DNA from: Actinoplanes sichuanensis | GTDB lineage: Bacteria > Actinomycetota > Actinomycetes > Mycobacteriales > Micromonosporaceae | Reading direction: 5' to 3' | DNA length: 64,000 nucleotides | Assembly (NCBI RefSeq): GCF_033097365.1 | Contig: NZ_AP028461.1 | Coordinates: 744,001 to 808,000, forward strand | Part shown: piece after piece, positions 16,109 through 24,661 of the stretch | Position numbering within the stretch: the first letter of the stretch is position 1 | How the letters are laid out: each line of letters starts with the position of its first letter | Translations under genes and position numbers: made by a program | The notes under the pieces: model-generated | Seen by the model: the letters and a program-made list of their open reading frames with translations, nothing else | Told to the model about the DNA's origin: nothing | Database searches by the model: none

Positions 16109-16608
16109 CCGGTGAGGTCCGGTTCACCAAATGGGGCGGGCTCCGGCACTGGGAGTGCGACCTGGAGCCGCTCGGCGAAGACGACCACGGACTGTGGCTC
16201 GCCGGCCGGGCCGGGACCAGCATGCGTCGCGGTGACGGTGAGACGTTTCCGCAGCTGCACGACTTCGTGATGCTGGTTCCCGAGTCCGGTTGCTGGATCG
16301 CCTCGATCAACGCGCCCTCGGCGGCGTCGTCGATCGCCGTCTACATCGACATCACCGACCGGCCGCGGGTGGTCGACGGGGTGGTGCACGCCGTCGACCT
16401 GGATCTGGACGTGATCCGGCAGTGGGACGGTTCGGTGGCGGTGCTCGACGAGGACGAGTTCGCCGAGCACCAGATCCGTTACGGCTACCCACCCGAGGTG
16501 ATCGCCTCCGCCCGCGCCACCTGCGACGACCTCTACACCCGCCTGTCGGCGGCGGTCCAGCCCTTCGAGACCGCCGCCCGGCGTCGCCTGGACACCCTCC
16601 TGGGATGA
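16105..16608 (+). CDS. DUF402 domain protein (FomD-like phosphohydrolase family)
   Basis: 167 residues with the DUF402 beta-barrel pattern: a central WIASINAPSAASSIAVYIDITDRPRVVDG, then VHAVDLDLDVIRQWDGSVAVLDEDEFAEHQIRYGYP with the acidic residues that bind metal in FomD. FomD hydrolyses a cytidylylated intermediate in fosfomycin biosynthesis, and related family members act on nucleoside phosphates; the substrate here is unknown. Translationally coupled to the RidA gene by a four-base overlap. Confidence 0.87.
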   Translation: MTGEVRFTKWGGLRHWECDLEPLGEDDHGLWLAGRAGTSMRRGDGETFPQLHDFVMLVPESGCWIASINAPSAASSIAVYIDITDRPRVVDGVVHAVDLDLDVIRQWDGSVAVLDEDEFAEHQIRYGYPPEVIASARATCDDLYTRLSAAVQPFETAARRRLDTLLG

Positions 16609-16624
16609 CGCACCCCGGCGGGGG

Positions 16625-18085
16625 TCAGGCGCGGCGCTCCAGGAAGTCGTAGACGTCGCGGTTGTCGACTCCGGGGAAGGTGCCCGGAGGCAGGGCCGCC
16701 AGCAGGTGCGAGTGGACCCGGGCGCTCGGCCACGCGTTGCCCGACCAGCGGTCCACCAGGGCGACCGGCGGGCGGCGGCAGCAGTCCGGGTCGGGGCAGG
16801 TCGACACGGTACGCCCGGGCACGTCCCCGCCGCGGAACCAGCGGGCGTGCTCGTAGGGCGTGCCGACGGTCACCGAGAACTCCCCGGAGCGGGTCGACTC
16901 GACGTGCACGGTGCACCAGTACGTCCCGGCGCCGGTGTCGGTGAACTGGTAGAACGACGAATACGGGTCCTCTGCCTCGAAGACCGTGCGGGACGCCCAC
17001 TTGCGGCACACCGGCTGCCCCTCGATGGCTCCGGTCACGTCGGACGGGAAGCGCACGTTGTCGTTCTCATACGCCTTGTAGACGATCCCGGTCTCGTGCA
17101 CCCGCGCGAAGTGCACCGGAATCCCGAAGTGGTGTGTGGCGAGGTTGGTGAACCGGTGCGCCGCGGTCTCGTAGGACACCCCGAACGCGTCCCGGAAGTC
17201 GTCGATGGCGAGGGCCCGGTCGGCTTTGGCCTCGGCGAGGAAGTCGACGGCGAACTTCTCCGGCATGAGCAGCGCCGCGGCGAAGTAGTTGACCTCGACC
17301 CGCTGCCGCAGGAAGTCGCCGTAGTCGGCCGGGTCGTTGTGCCCGAGGACGAAGTGCCCGAGTGTCTGCAGCACCACCGCGCGCGGGTCGTGGCCTTTGC
17401 CGCTGGCCACCTGGGGGAGATAGATCCGGCGATTCTTCAGGTCGGTGACGGACCGGGTGGAGGCCGGCAGGTCGTTGACGTAGTGCAGGCTGAACCCGAT
17501 CTGCGCGGCGATGTCGAGGATGCCTCGTTGGGACAGCGGGCCGGTCGTGTGCCGTACCGACTGGAGAACCTTGGCCGCCGCCGCCTCGATCTCGGCGAAG
17601 TAGTTGTCGCGGCGCCGCATGTCGGCGCGCAGTTGCGCGTTGGCGCGCCGTGCCACCTCGGGCGTCGCGGTCTGCTCGGTGAGCACCCGGTTGAGCTCGC
17701 GGTGCATGCCGATCAGCGACTCCAGCGCGTCGGCCGGCAGGCGCCGGCCCGCCTTCACCACCGGTAGGCCCAGCGCCTGGTACGCGGGATTCTGCTGGAA
17801 GTGGGCGAGCTCGATCTCCAGCCCGGCGCGGCGGCTCGGCGCCTCCGGCCGGAGAAGATCCTGCATGGGTACGCCCAGAGCCCCCGCGATCGCCTGGAGC
17901 ACCGACAGTTTCGGCTCCCGCTTGCCGTTCTCGATGAGCGACAGCTGGGACGGTGCCCGCCCGACCGCGTCGCTGAGCTGGTCGAGGGTCATGCCCCGGG
18001 TGCGGCGTAGATGCCGGAGTCGCTGGCCCAGGGTCACCAGGTCCACCGATGGCTCGGGATTGAGTGAAGCGGTCACGGGTTTCAC
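16625..18085 (-). CDS. ramB: RamB-type regulator of acetate and glyoxylate metabolism
   Basis: 486 residues: an N-terminal Xre-type helix-turn-helix ([20 protein letters not shown], then [15 protein letters not shown]), a central region with an ImmA/IrrE-like zinc-peptidase motif remnant (LGHFVLGHN, with [12 protein letters not shown]), and a Cys-containing C-terminal short-chain-fatty-acyl regulator region ([19 protein letters not shown]). Domain order and length match RamB (Rv0465c/Corynebacterium RamB), which represses aceA and aceB during growth without acetate. The divergent aceA-aceB genes confirm the assignment. GTG 18085 is the longest start; a TAACGT box at 18084-18089 lies seven bases before an in-frame GTG at 18076, which may be the true leaderless start. 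Confidence 0.92.
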   Translation of the reverse strand: MKPVTASLNPEPSVDLVTLGQRLRHLRRTRGMTLDQLSDAVGRAPSQLSLIENGKREPKLSVLQAIAGALGVPMQDLLRPEAPSRRAGLEIELAHFQQNPAYQALGLPVVKAGRRLPADALESLIGMHRELNRVLTEQTATPEVARRANAQLRADMRRRDNYFAEIEAAAAKVLQSVRHTTGPLSQRGILDIAAQIGFSLHYVNDLPASTRSVTDLKNRRIYLPQVASGKGHDPRAVVLQTLGHFVLGHNDPADYGDFLRQRVEVNYFAAALLMPEKFAVDFLAEAKADRALAIDDFRDAFGVSYETAAHRFTNLATHHFGIPVHFARVHETGIVYKAYENDNVRFPSDVTGAIEGQPVCRKWASRTVFEAEDPYSSFYQFTDTGAGTYWCTVHVESTRSGEFSVTVGTPYEHARWFRGGDVPGRTVSTCPDPDCCRRPPVALVDRWSGNAWPSARVHSHLLAALPPGTFPGVDNRDVYDFLERRA

Positions 18086-18103
18086 GTTAACAGAATTTCT
18101 TCA

Positions 18104-18120
18104 CTTCTTTCCTCAAGAAG
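18104..18120. promoter_or_regulatory. Inverted repeat upstream of ramB/aceA
   Basis: CTTCTT (18104-18109) and AAGAAG (18115-18120) form an inverted repeat with a 5-base spacer in the AT-richer region between ramB and aceA. Candidate operator; not the published RamB consensus. Confidence 0.4.
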
Positions 18121-18157
18121 GGCCTTCATGGGGGCTGGTGTGATCCGTGAGAGTGAA

Positions 18158-18177
18158 GTTCTTCCACGAGGAAGAAC
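18158..18177. promoter_or_regulatory. Perfect 8-4-8 inverted repeat upstream of aceA
   Basis: GTTCTTCCACGAGGAAGAAC is an 8+8 perfect palindrome with a 4-base centre, 28 bases before aceA. With the CTTCTT/AAGAAG repeat at 18104-18120 it shares TTCTT...AAGAA half-sites. It may be an operator, or a hairpin in the leader of the aceA mRNA. Confidence 0.5.
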
Positions 18178-18205
18178 GCGACAGGGCAGGAAAGGGATTT
18201 TTCTG

Positions 18206-19489
18206 ATGACTGAGTTCGAGAACCGGGGCGGTACCGCTGAGGACCTCACCCGGGAGTGGGCGAACAACCCCCGCTGGGCCGGCATCAAGCGTGACTACAC
18301 CGCGCAGGACGTCGTGAAGCTGCGGGGCACGCTCCAGGAGCGGCACACGCTGGCCGAGCGCGGCGCCGCGAAGCTGTGGGAGCTCCTGCACACCGAGGAC
18401 TACATCAACGCCCTCGGCTCGCTGACCGGTGGCCAGGCGACCCAGATGGTGCGCGCCGGCCTCAAGGCGATCTACCTGTCCGGCTGGCAGGTCGCGGCCG
18501 ACGCGAACCTGTCCGGCCACACCTACCCGGACCAGTCGCTCTACCCGGCGAACTCGGTGCCCGCGGTGGTCCGCCGGATCAACAACGCGCTGCTGCGTGC
18601 CGACCAGATCGACACCTCGAACGGTAAGTACGAGCGCGACTGGTTCGCCCCGATCGTCGCCGACGCGGAGGCCGGTTTCGGTGGCCCGCTGAACGCGTTC
18701 GAGCTGATGAAGGGCATGATCGCGGCCGGTGCCGCCGGTGTGCACTGGGAGGACCAGCTCGCCAGCGAGAAGAAGTGCGGCCACCTCGGCGGCAAGGTGC
18801 TCATCCCGACCCAGCAGCACATCCGTACGCTGAACGCGGCCCGCCTCGCGGCCGACGTCGCCGGTGTGCCGACCCTGGTGATCGCCCGCACCGACGCTCT
18901 CGCGGCCGACCTGCTGACCACCGACGTCGACCCCCGTGACCAGCCGTTCGTCACCGGCGAGCGGACCTCCGAGGGCTTCTTCCGGGTCACCCCGGGTGAC
19001 GACGCCGCGATCGCCCGCGGTGTCGCCTACGCCGACTACGCCGACATGCTGTGGGTGGAGACCGGCAAGCCGGACCTCGACTTCGCCCGCAAGTTCGCCG
19101 AGGCCGTGCACGCCAAGCACCCGGGCAAGCTGCTGTCGTACAACTGCTCGCCGTCGTTCAACTGGAAGAAGAACCTGGACGACGACACGATCGCGCGCTT
19201 CCAGAAGGAGCTCGGCGCGATGGGCTACAAGTTCCAGTTCGTCACGCTGGCCGGCTTCCACGCCCTCAACCACTCGATGTTCGAGCTGGCCCGCGGCTAC
19301 GCCCAGACCGGCATGAGCGCCTACGTGAAGCTGCAGGAGGCCGAGTTCGCGGCCGAGGCCGACGGCTACACCGCGACCAAGCACCAGGCCGAGGTCGGCA
19401 CCGGTTACTTCGACGCCGTCTCCACCGCTCTCAACCCGGACAGCTCCACCACGGCGCTGTCCGGTTCCACCGAGGCCGAGCAGTTCTGA
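18206..19489 (+). CDS. aceA: Isocitrate lyase
   Basis: 427 residues, the size of the short (type I) isocitrate lyases. The catalytic motif KKCGHLGG is present (Cys about residue 191), as are the magnesium and substrate segments [18 protein letters not shown] and [10 protein letters not shown], and [12 protein letters not shown]. It cleaves isocitrate to glyoxylate and succinate, the first step of the glyoxylate shunt. The start is ATG 18206, with CAGGAAAGGGA eight bases upstream; earlier in-frame codons lack a ribosome site. It precedes malate synthase by 29 bases (operon) and diverges from ramB. Confidence 0.97.
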   Translation: MTEFENRGGTAEDLTREWANNPRWAGIKRDYTAQDVVKLRGTLQERHTLAERGAAKLWELLHTEDYINALGSLTGGQATQMVRAGLKAIYLSGWQVAADANLSGHTYPDQSLYPANSVPAVVRRINNALLRADQIDTSNGKYERDWFAPIVADAEAGFGGPLNAFELMKGMIAAGAAGVHWEDQLASEKKCGHLGGKVLIPTQQHIRTLNAARLAADVAGVPTLVIARTDALAADLLTTDVDPRDQPFVTGERTSEGFFRVTPGDDAAIARGVAYADYADMLWVETGKPDLDFARKFAEAVHAKHPGKLLSYNCSPSFNWKKNLDDDTIARFQKELGAMGYKFQFVTLAGFHALNHSMFELARGYAQTGMSAYVKLQEAEFAAEADGYTATKHQAEVGTGYFDAVSTALNPDSSTTALSGSTEAEQF

Positions 19490-19518
19490 TCAGCGACAGC
19501 GACAGGTAGGTAGAGACA

Positions 19519-21144
19519 ATGGGCGCCGAAGAGATCACCATCACCGGTACGACCGCAGGCCGTTACTCCGAGATCCTGACCGCTGAGGCAGTCGAGTTCA
19601 TCGTGGCGCTTGACCGCGAGTTCGGCGCCCGCCGGGTCCAGCTGCTGGAGCGCCGCCGGCGCCGCCGGGCCACCCGTACCACCGACCTGGACTTCCTCAC
19701 CTCCACGTCGCACATCCGGGACGACCTGTCCTGGCAGGTCGCCCCGGCCGCGGCGGACCTCACCGACCGGCGGGTCGAGATCACCGGCCCGCCGGAACGC
19801 AAGATGACCATCAACGCCCTCAACTCGGGTGCGAAGGTCTGGATGGCCGACTTCGAGGACGCCACGTCGCCCACCTGGGACAACGTGATCCTCGGCCAGC
19901 TCAACCTGCGCGACGCGCTGGACGGTGCGCTGGACTTCACCGCGCCGGACGGCAAGCGCTACGAGATCGGCGCGACCGTTCCGACGATCATGGTGCGGCC
20001 GCGGGGCTGGCACCTGCCGGAGTGTCACCTGCGCATCGGCGGCCGGGCCGTGTCGGCGTCGCTGTTCGACTTCGGCATGTACCTGTTCCACTGCGGGCAG
20101 CGGCAGATCGACCGGGGCAGCGGCCCCTACTTCTACCTGCCGAAGATGGAGTCGCACCTGGAGGCCCGCCTCTGGAACGACGTCTTCGTGTTCGCCCAGG
20201 CGTACCTCGGCATCCCGCGCGGCACGATCCGGGCCACCGTCCTGATCGAGACCATCAACGCCGCATTCGAGATGGAGGAGATCCTGTACGAGCTGCGGGA
20301 GCACTCGGCCGGCCTGAACGCGGGTCGCTGGGACTACCTGTTCAGCATGATCAAGAACCGTCCGGACGTGGTCCTGCCGGAGCGTTCGCAGGTCACGATG
20401 ACCGCGCCGTTCATGCGGGCCTACACCGAGCTGCTGGTCAAGACCTGCCACAAGCGTGGCGCACACGCGATCGGCGGGATGGCCGCGGTCGTGCCCAGCC
20501 GTGACCCGGTCGCCGCGAAGCGGGCCCTCAACCAGGTCCGCCAGGACAAGCGGCGTGAGGTCGGCGACGGCTTCGACGGCTCCTGGGTCGCGCACCCGGG
20601 CCTGGTCGAGACCTGCCGTGAGGTGTTCGACCAGTGGCTCGGCGACGAACCGCACCAGATCGTCCGCAAGCGCGACGACGTGCGGGTCACCGCGGTCGAA
20701 CTGCTCGACATCAAGGCCGGCGACGTCTCCGTCACCGAGGTCGCACTGCGGACCAACGTCAGCGTGGCGCTGCGCTACATCGCCGCCTGGCTGGGCGGTC
20801 GGGGCGCGGTGGCGCTCGGTGGCCTGATGGAGGACGCGGCCACCGCCGAGATCTGCCGGGCCCAGCTCTGGCAGTGGATCTCCTCGGGCACCCCGACCGA
20901 CTACGGCGTGCCGGTCACGGCCGGCCTGGTCGCCCGGATGCTGCGCGAGGAGCTCGACGTCCTCAGCGAGACCGGCGCACTGGACGAGGAGGCCGCCCGC
21001 TGCTTCGGCCAGGCGCGGACCCTGCTCACCGTCCTGCTGTCGGAACGGACCTGCCCGGAGTTCCTCACCCTGCCGGCCTACCTACGGCACCTGTCCGGTG
21101 GGGTGGCGGCTCCGGTCACCGCTCAGGCTCCTGTCGCGGCCTGA
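19519..21144 (+). CDS. aceB: Malate synthase A
   Basis: 541 residues, typical of the A isoform (the G isoform is about 720). Conserved elements: MADFEDATSPTWDN, RPRGWHLPECH, PKMESHLEARLWNDVF, TVLIETINAAFEMEEILYEL with the magnesium-binding glutamate, GLNAGRWDYLFS, and the C-terminal lid with GRGAVALGGLMEDAATAEI. It condenses glyoxylate with acetyl-CoA to malate, completing the glyoxylate shunt begun by the adjacent isocitrate lyase. AGGTAGAG at 19505-19512 is its ribosome site. A terminator follows. Confidence 0.97.
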   Translation: MGAEEITITGTTAGRYSEILTAEAVEFIVALDREFGARRVQLLERRRRRRATRTTDLDFLTSTSHIRDDLSWQVAPAAADLTDRRVEITGPPERKMTINALNSGAKVWMADFEDATSPTWDNVILGQLNLRDALDGALDFTAPDGKRYEIGATVPTIMVRPRGWHLPECHLRIGGRAVSASLFDFGMYLFHCGQRQIDRGSGPYFYLPKMESHLEARLWNDVFVFAQAYLGIPRGTIRATVLIETINAAFEMEEILYELREHSAGLNAGRWDYLFSMIKNRPDVVLPERSQVTMTAPFMRAYTELLVKTCHKRGAHAIGGMAAVVPSRDPVAAKRALNQVRQDKRREVGDGFDGSWVAHPGLVETCREVFDQWLGDEPHQIVRKRDDVRVTAVELLDIKAGDVSVTEVALRTNVSVALRYIAAWLGGRGAVALGGLMEDAATAEICRAQLWQWISSGTPTDYGVPVTAGLVARMLREELDVLSETGALDEEAARCFGQARTLLTVLLSERTCPEFLTLPAYLRHLSGGVAAPVTAQAPVAA

Positions 21145-21156
21145 TCGGATGAGGGC

Positions 21157-21187
21157 GGGGCGGCGTGGTCTCGGTCCACGCCGCCCC
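21157..21187 (+). terminator. Terminator of aceA-aceB
   Basis: Twelve-base-pair perfect GC stem (21157-21168 with 21176-21187) with a 7-base loop and a short GTT tail, 13 bases after the aceB stop. Confidence 0.8.
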
Positions 21188-21222
21188 GTTCGCCGTTCCC
21201 GGTTCTCCAGGGCGCCCCGGGT

Positions 21223-21864
21223 TCATTCGCGGCCCTGCCACGTGCACAGGCAGACCTTGTTGCCCTCCGGGTCGGCCAGGACCCAGTACGCCGGCGCGTC
21301 GGCGTCACTGACCAGCGTCCCACCGGCGGTCAGCGCCGCCTCGATCCGCGGCGCCACCTCGGCCGGCGCGACCCACAGGTCCGGGTGCCAGCGTTGCCGC
21401 GGCTCCTCGTCCCCGGAGCGTTGAAACCAGATCAACGGCACCTTCTGGTACGGGTCGAGCAGGTCACCCTCGGCGTCGCGCGGATAGCCCAGCACCGCCT
21501 CCCAGAAGCCCAGCTGCTCCGGGAAGCCCGGACTGTCCAGAGCCAGCTCCAGAACGGTCAGCCCGTCCGCGCCCGCGCTCACCCCGGCCGCCGCCGCCAG
21601 TTCGCTGATCGTCGCCGCCAGCCGCAGGTCCCGCCCGGTCACCCGGCCCACGTCGTGGCTGTACAGCCGCACGTCCACCCAGCCGTAGCGCAGATCCAGG
21701 TCGGGGTGGTGATCGACCGCCTCGGCGGCGCCCCCGATCGCGTTCACCAGCGCCAGCCCGGTCGCGAAGTCACCGGTCCGCAGCCGGGTCCGCAGCGCGT
21801 TACGCAGATAGACCCATCCCTCCGGCGTGCCGTCGGTGATCTCCCGGCCGGTCAGCTTCGTCAT
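21223..21864 (-). CDS. Pterin-carbinolamine dehydratase-like domain fused to VOC domain
   Basis: 213 residues. The N-terminal half (residues about 15-95) has the PCD signature: FATGLALVNAIGGAAEAVDHHPDLDLRYGWVDVRLYSHDVG, with the active-site His pair DHHPD. The C-terminal half (about 105-213) is a glyoxalase/VOC domain (LELALDSPGFPEQLGFWEAVLGY, then PAYWVLADPEGNKVCLCTW). This fusion is frequent in actinobacteria. PCD dehydrates 4a-hydroxytetrahydropterin; the VOC half has no known substrate. Its metal ligands are only partly evident. Monocistronic. Confidence 0.88.
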   Translation of the reverse strand: MTKLTGREITDGTPEGWVYLRNALRTRLRTGDFATGLALVNAIGGAAEAVDHHPDLDLRYGWVDVRLYSHDVGRVTGRDLRLAATISELAAAAGVSAGADGLTVLELALDSPGFPEQLGFWEAVLGYPRDAEGDLLDPYQKVPLIWFQRSGDEEPRQRWHPDLWVAPAEVAPRIEAALTAGGTLVSDADAPAYWVLADPEGNKVCLCTWQGRE

Positions 21865-21903
21865 GCCCCCATGCTCGCACCACCCATGCCGCCACCACGA
21901 TGG

Positions 21904-22512
21904 TCAGGTGGGCGACGGCGGCCGGATCCTGGTGGGCGGGGGCGGAGTCGGCTGAGGCCGGGGAGGCGGCGGACCGGGGACATCGAGGCGATCGGTGAGC
22001 CAGGATCGCAGATGGGCGGCCTCCGAGCGGGCGATCCGGACGCACAGCGCGGCCATGCCGAGCAGCCCGGCCAGGGCGATCGGGATCACGACCAGGTAGG
22101 ACACCGCCTGCTCGGTGGGGTAGCCGACGTACAGCGAGCGGGCCACGAAGCCCAGGGCCGCGAACCACGCGAGGACCAGGAAGACGACCACGGCGGTGAG
22201 GGGGATCCGCTGTGAGGGCCGCCAGCCGAAGTGGCCCTCCAGGCGGCTTCCCGACCCCTCCCGGACGAACCGGGCGAACAGGTAGGTGCGCAGGTCGTTC
22301 GTGATGTGCGGGCGGGCGGCGCAGATCCGGATGCCGTCCTGGTCGGCGCGGCCGATGATCATGAAGTCCACCTCGGCCCACAGATGCTGCTGGAGTCGGT
22401 ACTGAGTCGGGGCGTCGATGCCGGTGGCGATGTGATGCAGCGCCGTGTGGGGCGGCATGCGGCAGGGAATCGAGACGCGTTCGGTGCGCCAGGCCGTGAG
22501 GAGACGTCGCAC
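21904..22512 (-). CDS. Hypothetical two-helix membrane protein with Pro-rich tail
   Basis: About 202 residues from GTG 22512 (an alternative start is ATG 22458). A soluble N-terminal region of about 110 residues (HIATGIDAPTQYRLQQHLWAEVDFMI) is followed by two membrane helices (PLTAVVVFLVLAWFAALGFV and AVSYLVVIPIALAGLLGMAAL) and a C-terminal tail of proline and arginine. Family not recognised. Divergent from the sulfatase; the shared intergenic region is about 90 bases. Confidence 0.62.
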   Translation of the reverse strand: MRRLLTAWRTERVSIPCRMPPHTALHHIATGIDAPTQYRLQQHLWAEVDFMIIGRADQDGIRICAARPHITNDLRTYLFARFVREGSGSRLEGHFGWRPSQRIPLTAVVVFLVLAWFAALGFVARSLYVGYPTEQAVSYLVVIPIALAGLLGMAALCVRIARSEAAHLRSWLTDRLDVPGPPPPRPQPTPPPPTRIRPPSPT

Positions 22513-22605
22513 GACCTTGAGTGTCCCGCAATGCGGCAACTTCTTTGTTCCTATCGGATCGATGGGTAATGTGCGCCTTGCCTTCCTCGATCCACAGGAG
22601 ATGAC

Positions 22606-24006
22606 GTGACCAACCGTGGGACCACCCGGCGCGGGGTTTTCGGCGCGCTCGCCGGGGCCGCCGCAGCGACCACCCTCACCTCGGAGGCCGCGTTCGCGGG
22701 CAGCCCGGAGGAGTCGCCGTTCCGGGCGCGGCCGGGCACCTCCAAGCGTCCGAACATCCTCTTCATCCTGGCCGACGACCTGGGCTGGGGTGACCTGAGC
22801 AGCTACGGGTCGCCGCTGATCGAGACACCCCACCTGGACCGGCTGGCCCGGGGCGGGGTGCGGTTCACCAACGGGTATTCGGCCGGGGCGGTCTGCTCAC
22901 CGACCCGGGTCGCGCTCTACACCGGCAGGTTCCCGGGGCGCACACCCGGCGGCCTGCCCGAGCCGATCGGGGCCGCCAACGCCACCGACGGCATCCCGGC
23001 CGCGCATCCCACGCTGCCGTCGCTGCTGAAGGCGGCCGGCTACACGACCGCGCTGATCGGCAAGTGGCACGGCGGGTTCCTGCCGCACTTCAGTCCGCTG
23101 CGCAGCGGGTTCGACGAGTTCTTCGGCAACTACTCCGGCGGCGTCGACTACTACTCGAAGTACAGCCACACCGGAGACTACGACCTCTACGAGGGCGAGA
23201 CGCCGGTCGAGAACGACGGCCGCTACTACACCGACATCCTCGGCGACCGGGCCGAGGCGTTCGTGCGGCGGCGGCACGACGAGCCGTGGCTGCTGCACCT
23301 CAACTTCACCAGCCCGCACTGGCCGTGGGAGGCGCCGGGGGACCGGGTGGTCAGCGAGGAGATCACCGCCGAGATCAAGGCGGGGAACACGCAGGCCATC
23401 TTCCACAACGACGGCGGCTCGCTGGAGACGTACAAGAAGATGGTCGAGAACCTGGACCAGCGGATCGGGCAGGTGCTCGACGCGCTGCGCCGGACCGGCC
23501 AGGAGCGCGACACGCTGGTGATCTTCCAGAGTGACAACGGTGGCGAGCGGTTCTCCTACAACTGGCCGCTCACCGGCAACAAGGCCGGCCTCAACGAAGG
23601 TGGCATCCGAGTGCCCACCATCGTCCGGTGGCCGGCCCGGATCCGGTCCGGCCAGGTCAGCCACGAGCCGGTGGTCACCCACGACTGGACCGCCACGCTG
23701 CTGGAGATCGCCGGAGCCCGGGCGCACCCGGACTACCCGCTCGACGGTGCCAGCTTCGCCGGATACCTGCTGCGCGGGGCGGCGGCACCCGAGCGGGACC
23801 TGTTCTGGCGTACCCGGTCCGGTCGGGCCCTGCGCCGTGGGAGGTACAAGTACCTGCGGCTCACCGCGACCGGGGCGGACGCCCTCTACGACATCGAGAC
23901 CGACCCGCGCGAGCAGGCCGACCTGGCCGCCAGGCAGCCCGCCCTGACCGCCGAGCTGCGCACCAGGTGGGAGCAGATCGACGCGCCGCTGCTGCGTTAC
24001 CGCTGA
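22606..24006 (+). CDS. Tat-exported sulfatase (type I, formylglycine-dependent)
   Basis: 466 residues. The twin-arginine signal is TTRRGVFGALAG, with cleavage near AFAG (about residue 32). The sulfatase core starts at RPNILFILADDLGWGDL, with the metal-binding Asp pair. The formylglycine motif C-x-P-x-R is present as CSPTR (Cys97), so activity needs a formylglycine-generating enzyme, none of which is in this window. Further catalytic features are GKWHGG, HLNFTSPHWP and FQSDNGGE. It hydrolyses a sulfate ester outside the cytoplasm; the substrate (glycan or aryl sulfate) is unknown. GTG 22606 with CAGGAG seven to eight bases upstream. Its end overlaps the convergent PAP2 gene by ten bases. Confidence 0.93.
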   Translation: MTNRGTTRRGVFGALAGAAAATTLTSEAAFAGSPEESPFRARPGTSKRPNILFILADDLGWGDLSSYGSPLIETPHLDRLARGGVRFTNGYSAGAVCSPTRVALYTGRFPGRTPGGLPEPIGAANATDGIPAAHPTLPSLLKAAGYTTALIGKWHGGFLPHFSPLRSGFDEFFGNYSGGVDYYSKYSHTGDYDLYEGETPVENDGRYYTDILGDRAEAFVRRRHDEPWLLHLNFTSPHWPWEAPGDRVVSEEITAEIKAGNTQAIFHNDGGSLETYKKMVENLDQRIGQVLDALRRTGQERDTLVIFQSDNGGERFSYNWPLTGNKAGLNEGGIRVPTIVRWPARIRSGQVSHEPVVTHDWTATLLEIAGARAHPDYPLDGASFAGYLLRGAAAPERDLFWRTRSGRALRRGRYKYLRLTATGADALYDIETDPREQADLAARQPALTAELRTRWEQIDAPLLRYR

Positions 24007-24623
24007 CTCACCGGCTCGGCCGCCCGGGCCGGTCGGAAGGCCCGGGCGGTGAGCAGCGGCACCGCGACGCCCAGCAGCAGACCGGCGATGACGTCGCTGG
24101 TCCAGTGCACCCCCAGATAGACCCGGCTGAGCGCGGTCAGCACCGGGATCAGCCACAGCGCCCACCAGCGCGGGACGAGCAGCACGGCGATCGTGACGGC
24201 CAAGGCGCTGTTCAGCGCGTGGCCGGACGGGAACGCGTAGCCGACCGCCGACGCCACCGGGTCCAGGAACTCCGGGCGGGCCCGGCCGAACAGCAGTTTC
24301 AGCAGGCCACCGAGGATCCCACCGGCGATCATCGTGACCGCCACCCACGTCGCGGTCCGGCGGGCTCCGTGCCGGGCCAGCCAGATCACCACGAGCAGCG
24401 CGAGGACCCGGAACACGTTCGGCTGGAACAGATCGGTCAGCCAGGTCATCACCGTGGTGAGCGCGGGCACATCGTGTGCGACCTCGTGCAGTCGGCCCGC
24501 GACGCCCCGGTCGAAGGCGCGCAGCGGCGCCCAGCCGGCGCACACGAACGCCGCGAGCACGGCGACCGGCACCAGCAGCAGGACCGTCAGACCGGCTCGG
24601 ACGACCGGTGGCTCGGAGCGCAT
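23997..24623 (-). CDS. PAP2-family membrane phosphatase
   Basis: 208 residues with about five to six membrane helices and all three PAP2 motifs: KLLFGRARP (about residues 107-115), PSGHA (about 128-132) and SRVYLGVHWTSDVIAG (about 165-180) with the catalytic His residues. Members dephosphorylate undecaprenyl pyrophosphate, phosphatidate or related lipids at the outer face of the membrane. ATG 24623 has a TAATGG box six bases before it, so it may be leaderless. Confidence 0.92.
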   Translation of the reverse strand: MRSEPPVVRAGLTVLLLVPVAVLAAFVCAGWAPLRAFDRGVAGRLHEVAHDVPALTTVMTWLTDLFQPNVFRVLALLVVIWLARHGARRTATWVAVTMIAGGILGGLLKLLFGRARPEFLDPVASAVGYAFPSGHALNSALAVTIAVLLVPRWWALWLIPVLTALSRVYLGVHWTSDVIAGLLLGVAVPLLTARAFRPARAAEPVSQR

Positions 24624-24661
24624 AGCGGACCATTACCCCACATCAACCTGCGAAGCACCTG

